This document shows positions 58,800-64,000 of a DNA stretch of 64,000 bases, piece after piece. A program made the position numbers and the translations under genes. Below the pieces are notes generated by a model that saw only the letters and a list, made by a program, of their open reading frames with translations, was not told the DNA's origin and searched no databases. Source of the stretch: Crambe crambe (lineage: Eukaryota; Porifera; Demospongiae; Poecilosclerida; Crambeidae); the NCBI GenBank assembly GCA_963924555.1, contig OZ004594.1, forward strand, positions 4,929,563 to 4,993,562, in the 5' to 3' direction. The number at the start of each line of letters is the position of its first letter. Within the stretch, counting starts at the first letter, position 1.

Positions 58800-59280
58800 A
58801 GTGAGCATAAAAAAATTTCTTCTAAATAAAAGTGAAGTAGGGATAGCCATAAAATTTAGCTGCATTCCTATCACTCCTAGCACTCCTAATTTCAATAATC
58901 ACGCCTCCCAACTTAAATCCCTACTCTTCACTCCCCGTTCAGCAATAAGTGAGTCATGTAACCCCTTACCCGTACCCATCACCAAACTCAAGAATCGCAG
59001 CAATAATATTAGTACTATTCCTACTTCACTCCTAGGCCTCCTAATTTCAATAACCACACCCATTAGGAGGCCTAGGAGTGAAGTAGGAATAGTGCTGTGA
59101 TTCTTGAGTTTGGTGATGGGTACGGGTAAAGGGTTACTTGACTCACTTGTTGCTGAAGGGGGAGTGAAGAGTAGGGATTAAAGTTGGGTGATATAGGCGT
59201 GGTTATTGAAATTAGGAGTGATAGGAATGCAGCTAAATTTTATGCTTCACTTTTTATTTAGAAGATTGTTTTGCGCTCAT
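58800..59280. mobile_element. Fold-back element, about 480 bp
   Basis: A long imperfect palindrome centred near 59050. The left half (gtgagcataaaa...gtgaagtagggata...ttaggcctcctaat...) is matched by its complement ending gcgctcat at 59280. Arms are about 200 bases or more, with several indels. Its end sequence is related to bases near 17745 in the unit B insertion. No gene is present. LMF1 homology restarts at the very next base. Confidence 0.8.
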
Positions 59281-59653
59281 TAAGTAGTATAAGTTATACA
59301 CACATTATAATTATTGCTCCTTAGGCTATTATATTAGACAAGTATCCTCTGTGTTCCTTGGACTCCTCCTAATCTATTTGAGTGTTCCTGTAGTCCAAAA
59401 TCTCTTCTCCTCCCATCAAGTGATGAACACTTCCTTCGACTCCCTCAGAATTGTCAACACTTATGGAGCATTTGAGAGGTTAGACTCAGAGGTTGTTATA
59501 GGCTGCATGGTACTAAATTTAAGTTCAAAGTTCACACCTATACCATTGTGAAACCATGGGCCTAGTATCAATATATTGGAATTAATCTGAAGACTTTCTT
59601 TGTAGCTGCTAGTTATTAATAGCTACATGAAAGTTTTTGAATAACTAATACTG

Positions 59654-59785
59654 TATAGCGAAATTTTTCGTTGGTCAAAATTTTCGATGGTTTTGTAAAA
59701 ATAATACACGAGAATAAGGGATATGGCTCATACATCAATATTTGCAAGACCACGAAAATTTGACCCACGAAAAATTCTCGCTATA
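59654..59785. mobile_element. tatagcg inverted-repeat element (LMF1 fragment)
   Basis: The counterpart of 53879-53994, with ends tatagcg and cgctata both present. The inside has diverged and gained bases. Confidence 0.65.
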
Positions 59786-60042
59786 TAGTAGGTACACATA
59801 CTTGCTAATGCAGTATTCATTGGACTGTCCACTAGAGAAGAACTGAAGTCGTTTTGGAAGGGACCATGAATAAGTATATCTCAGGAACTACTAAGTGGAA
59901 AGAGATTGAATTTAAGTGCAAGCCGGGCAGAATTGATCGCAGGCCTTGTATCATCTCACCGTATCACTACCGCCTTGACTGGCTCATGTGGTTCTCTGCT
60001 TTCCAAAATTATCAGCACAATCCATGGCTGCTCCACTATTAA

Positions 60043-60944
60043 GAATTAACAGCCATTCAGGATTCTGAATGAGTTTTCAATGGGCTATCCTTTGATCAAT
60101 CATACATAGATACTGGTATAAACCAGATGCCAGAAAAAGTGTTCGGTAATTGATCCGTCTGATAATTGATCACTTAGTCTACAGGCGAGTACAAAAATTA
60201 CTTTATGGGCCTGTCTATTAGCCATAGTATTGTGCTGATACTTCCATGGATTAGCCATAATATTGTGCTGATACGTACTTCCATGGATTAGTCATAATAT
60301 TGTGCTGATGCATCCATGGAGCTATGATATTATACTGATGCTTCCATGGGCTCTATTAATTATTGTGCTGATGTTTCCATGGGCCTGTCTATTAGCTATT
60401 GTGCTGATGCTTCCATGGGCCTATCTATTATTGTGCTGATGCTTCCATGGGCCTATCTATTATTGTGCTGATTGCTCCTATGGAAGAAATGGCCATTAAT
60501 TCATATACATCATTAAAGCAGGTATCCGAAAAAAAAATCAATATTCAGGAAAAAGTCAGACGGCTACCAGTTTATGGTAGTTACGGTTGTCAAAGTTGGA
60601 AGACAGAAAGTTCTATCCTTCCCCTGTCTGTGTCTCCATTTATAGAAGTCAAACTTTCAGGATTCTGAATCAGTTTTCAATGGGCTCTCTTTTGATAGGT
60701 ATATAAACCAAAAAAAGTGTCCGGTAATTGATAGTATAAATACTGTAACCACACAGCAGTTAGATGACAGTTGAGCTTGTATCCATGGATACTACTAAGA
60801 CAGATCCCACCAGAAAAACCACTTCCACTCAGGTGGTTATTTTCTGTAGACGTCTGAAGTGCAAGTTTCATTATACAGCTTACATAATAATACATAACAC
60901 TAATGAAATTTCCCATTAGATGCAGAACTCAACTTTGATTATAG
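60043..60944. other. Intron 10 remnant of the LMF1 fragment
   Basis: It resembles LMF1 intron 10 in patches (gattctgaat, gtgtccggtaattgat, gacagttgagcttgt), interrupted by a minisatellite and unassigned sequence. A gene on its own is not supported. Confidence 0.55.
60207..60477 (+). repeat. Degenerate minisatellite
   Basis: About eight or nine copies of an attgtgctgatgcttccatg-type repeat joined by ggcctatctatt-like bases, each about 30 bases and diverged. It occurs only in this decayed module. Confidence 0.8.
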
Positions 60945-61122
60945 ATTTATTCGAGCTCAGCACTATCGCTACCAATACACTGTGCTGGGGAGTGAGGCGG
61001 CTAAACAGGGCAAGTGGTGGCAGAGGGAGTTGATAGGAGAATATTTCCCTCCAGTAGCAGCAAGTCAGCTACGTCCCATTCTGGAAGGTCAAGGGTGGAA
61101 GTGGTACAAATTGAAAGAATAG

Positions 61123-61910
61123 CTATAGCTATAATACAAACCTGCTGTTCTAAATAATTAATGCACAGTTATGTGATGATGTGCATGTGTAATATTATAG
61201 TCAGCTACGTCCCATTCTGGAAGGTCAAGGGTGGAAATGGTACAAATCGAAAGGATAGCAATGTGGCTAGCTTGCCACCCGGATAATACAAACCTGCTGT
61301 TCTAAATAATTTGTGCACAGTTCATACATGTGATATAATGATGATGACGTGTGCGTGCATGTGCAATATCAATTCTAGCTATAATCAGAAACAATATGAA
61401 GTATATAATTTTGAGAACTGGTATGGTTCTCATGAACATGCATTTCTAGCTATAATAAGAGGCTCTTCAATTTTTGTTGCTGTTGAACCAGGGCAACTAG
61501 TATTTGACCTTTGACCCCAAATCTCGGATTTTCTCTGTAGCTACTTGCTGTATGAAAATAATCACTACAGAATTCATCCAAAGATGCAGGACATATACAT
61601 TTTGGTTCAGCTGATACAATTTCCTGTTCTGATGGTATAACTAGCTAGTTTGTGGTATTTTAGTGTCTACTTTTTGAAGCCATGTTTTTGTTCCTAAGGA
61701 AATAGCTAGCTAATATCACTATGGATACCCACTTCAAACTTTGAAAGCATGCAACTCCCAAAAGTGCTCAATTAGAACTGAGTGGTGGCAAATTCTACAG
61801 ACAATTAAATTATTCATTAGTGACAAATTTAATTGTTTCTGAAAGCTTATAAAAGTAGCCCAGCATCCCAGCTTAACTACTCATAGCAAAGAAAGAAGAA
61901 GGTCTTTACA
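61123..61910. other. Region upstream of the intact + strand membrane-protein gene
   Basis: Bases 61199-61320 are a second copy of the end of LMF1 exon 11 and its 3' flank, a small tandem duplication. The following stretch matches patches of the normal LMF1 3' flank (gacctttgaccccaaatctc near 61504). From about 61690 it resembles the leader before 56584, including ctcatagcaaagaaagaa just before the start. The promoter is expected here; no TATA box is certain. Confidence 0.6.
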
Positions 61911-63665
61911 ATGACTGCTATTGGACTCTCCCTACTGGTATTAGTTTCCTGCAGCACTGGGACAACTATCACGAAGAAGGAATGCCTGCCATGGGAAGTA
62001 TCAGTTCAAAATGGAAGTAAATGCATCTGCAGGGATGATCTACTGCATGAAATGAAGTGCATTGTTGGAGAGTTGTATTTGGATGTCAATCGCTGCATGA
62101 CTTATGATAATTCCACTCTGTACGAAGCCTCGTGTCCTTATATCAAATACCAACACTTGGGTAACTATTCGGCTCTGAAAATACCCACAAATCTATCACA
62201 TATCAATAGCTTCTTTTGTGACCCTCTCAACAGGGAAGGATTGATCTGTGAGCGCTGCAAAGAAGGCTATGGAACATCTGTCCTCACATTTGGATACAAG
62301 TGTGCTAAATGTTCTCATCTGTGGCGTGGCTGGTTGCTCTACATCTTCTTCCAGTTTGTACCTATCACTATATTCTATCTCATCATTTTTACTCTACAAA
62401 TCTCGATTGCTACTACGACAATGAATTGTTTCGTGTTTTATAGTCAAATGGTAGTTGCACCTCTTAACTATGATGAATTTGTTATGAACACCATAAATAT
62501 GAGGGGTACTCCATTTCTACAATTCTTTTTCAAGACTCTTGCAACACTCTATGAACCGTGGAATCTGGATTTCTTTCTGCATGTTCTCCCTGAGTTTTGC
62601 ATCAGTGAGTCAATAAGAGGCATCCATGTGAATATGCTGCGCTATGTTTCACCTATCTACTTCCTTTTCCTGATAGTCATCACCTACATGATCTTGAAGT
62701 TAAACAACTTCACGTGTCAAGTTCCTCTTTTCCAGAAGCTCTTCAAACCTTTCAAGTCATGCACGAGTAGCATAAGATCAATATGGAACCCGAAGGCATC
62801 TGTAATTGACGTCATTGCAACTTTATTTCTGCTCTCCTACACTAAAACCATTGTCAGTTCCATGTTAGTCTTTCGATATTCTCACATCAAGAATCTAAGT
62901 GAACACCCCCCAAGGATAGAATATAAGGCAGTCCACATAGATCCTACCATGAAGTTTATGGGGTCTTCTCACATCACATTTGTGGTACCAGCAGTGGCTG
63001 CTTCAGCCTTCCTTGTAGCCATACTTCTTCTATTGATCTGCTACCCTTTCAAGTGTTTCAGGAGATTCCTAGCATGCTTTGGTAATGGGATAATACTACA
63101 GCACATCCATGTATTCACTGAGAAGCTACAAGGTCATTACAAGGACGGTACTGATAACTCATATGATCTACGCTTGTTTTCAATTCTCTATCTCATTCTC
63201 AGACCCATTCTTATAGTGACGTCACCATATATACACATTCCCAGTACTATTATGTATTTAGTCCGAGGGCTTATCTTATTTGCCTCATCAGTTGCAGTGT
63301 TAGCAGTTCGACCGTACAAAGTGGAACATTACAGCATATACGATGGCTTGCTTCTAGCTCTTTTTGGACTACAGGGAATCTTAATGCACTTAGCAAGTAC
63401 TTCACATGCACAGTTTCATGTTATTTCAGCATTATACTCACTGGCTTTTTCAATGGCCATACCACAAATTGTGTTGCTCGTATTCATAGTGATCAAGATC
63501 GTACAAGGACTGAAAAGAAGATGCAAGAGACAGCATCAACACCTGGAGATAACTACCATTGGTGACGACTTCTTCCCTGATCGCATGATGAACAGTGATA
63601 GATATTGCAGTGTCACACAACCAAATAATGTGTGTAGTACAGAAAGAAGTTATTTACTTGCATAA
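61911..63665 (+). CDS. Cys-rich multi-pass membrane protein, intact + strand paralogue
   Basis: A 584-residue single-exon gene, the same family as the antisense nested genes. The signal peptide (MTAIGLSLLVLVSCSTGTT) is unrelated to that of the antisense group, but from ECLPWEVSVQNGSKC onward the proteins are nearly the same. The Cys pattern, two CxxC pairs, sequons and about eight to nine hydrophobic segments are kept, as is HYKDGTDNSYDLRLFSILY. The last membrane segments and the polar tail (from about residue 497) diverge again. It is the only intact + strand member in the window. It follows an LMF1 3' fragment, as its pseudogene sister follows LMF1 itself. Function is unknown; a surface receptor or transporter role is only a guess. 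Confidence 0.88.
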   Translation: MTAIGLSLLVLVSCSTGTTITKKECLPWEVSVQNGSKCICRDDLLHEMKCIVGELYLDVNRCMTYDNSTLYEASCPYIKYQHLGNYSALKIPTNLSHINSFFCDPLNREGLICERCKEGYGTSVLTFGYKCAKCSHLWRGWLLYIFFQFVPITIFYLIIFTLQISIATTTMNCFVFYSQMVVAPLNYDEFVMNTINMRGTPFLQFFFKTLATLYEPWNLDFFLHVLPEFCISESIRGIHVNMLRYVSPIYFLFLIVITYMILKLNNFTCQVPLFQKLFKPFKSCTSSIRSIWNPKASVIDVIATLFLLSYTKTIVSSMLVFRYSHIKNLSEHPPRIEYKAVHIDPTMKFMGSSHITFVVPAVAASAFLVAILLLLICYPFKCFRRFLACFGNGIILQHIHVFTEKLQGHYKDGTDNSYDLRLFSILYLILRPILIVTSPYIHIPSTIMYLVRGLILFASSVAVLAVRPYKVEHYSIYDGLLLALFGLQGILMHLASTSHAQFHVISALYSLAFSMAIPQIVLLVFIVIKIVQGLKRRCKRQHQHLEITTIGDDFFPDRMMNSDRYCSVTQPNNVCSTERSYLLA

Positions 63666-64000
63666 TCCATGGATAACATCATTAAAATTAATGAGTAAAA
63701 ATTAATGAACCAAATTTCACCATAGTCTATAAAGCTGGACTTTAAAGTGCAAGCCATTAGAGACAGGAATAAATGCTTCATGATTCATGGGTGCCACTTG
63801 TTCCATGGGTTTTGATGAGCTATGTATATGCCTCATGTACATGTTTACAAGAGAGAGTAGTTAAGGGCTGACTCAACCTCGAGGTAAAGTTCCAGAAAGT
63901 AAGCTTATCTTCAGGAAAGAACCCAATCTACACATGATATTATCAAGATTAATAACAGCTTCACAAACATAGACTATGAAGAGGAGACAGAAAGGCAAAC
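63666..64000. other. 3' flank of the intact membrane-protein gene
   Basis: No gene is seen. The flank shares patches with that of the pseudogene (58355-58799). An aataaatgctt stretch at about 63768 could be a poly(A) signal, about 100 bp after the stop. Confidence 0.45.

Larger units (their letters stand above)
59281..61122 (+). pseudogene. LMF1: LMF1 3' fragment (exons 9-11)
   Basis: LMF1 homology starts in intron 8. Exon 9 is at 59325-59478, with Gly of YGAFG changed to Glu. Exon 10 (about 59838-60042) has lost its acceptor and first codons, and ends early: HNPWLLHY then a stop, with the 3' part and donor deleted. Exon 11 (60945-61122) is intact in sequence. Exons 1-8 are absent. It is a decayed copy of the LMF1 end that travelled with the following membrane-protein gene. 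Confidence 0.88.

Overview
This is animal nuclear DNA. Its genes have many short exons with GT..AG introns, it is AT-rich, and its introns carry short inverted-repeat elements. Two conserved animal genes can be read exon by exon: LMF1 (lipase maturation factor 1) and the C-terminal part of MED7 (Mediator subunit 7). A third family encodes Cys-rich, multi-pass membrane proteins of about 585 residues from single exons. It reminds me of large uncharacterised families in sponge (Amphimedon) gene sets, so a sponge is my best guess; that is inference, not proof.

Most of the window is a direct tandem array of a unit of about 16-17 kb. Each unit runs MED7 3' exons (+), then LMF1 (+, 11 exons), then the start of a membrane-protein gene (+). 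A complete second membrane-protein gene lies on the minus strand inside LMF1 intron 7. The units are A (1-7984, 3' part only), B (7985-25165), C (25166-41002) and D (41003 to about 57287). The junctions near 7984, 25165 and 41002 fuse the front of the + strand membrane-protein gene directly to a MED7 intron. Unit D has no such junction: its membrane-protein gene runs on to a normal 3' end. This is what is expected of the right-hand end of a tandem duplication.

LMF1 is intact only in unit D (42730-55038, 568 codons plus stop). Units A, B and C share an in-frame TAG in place of Lys487, and His in place of Arg451. MED7 in B, C and D lacks its first exons. The antisense nested gene is intact in all four units. 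Right of unit D lies an older, decayed duplication: a membrane-protein pseudogene (56584-58354), a fold-back element (58800-59280), an LMF1 3' fragment (59325-61122) and an intact membrane-protein gene (61911-63665).

The units differ in repeat content. Unit B has a 1.7 kb insertion ending in a near-perfect palindrome with 215 bp arms. The 32 bp minisatellite in LMF1 intron 3 has about 6, 19 and 21 copies in B, C and D. Shared variants group the units differently along their length (A+D against B+C in one stretch, A+B+C against D in another), which points to exchange between units. An assembly artefact cannot be excluded from sequence alone.
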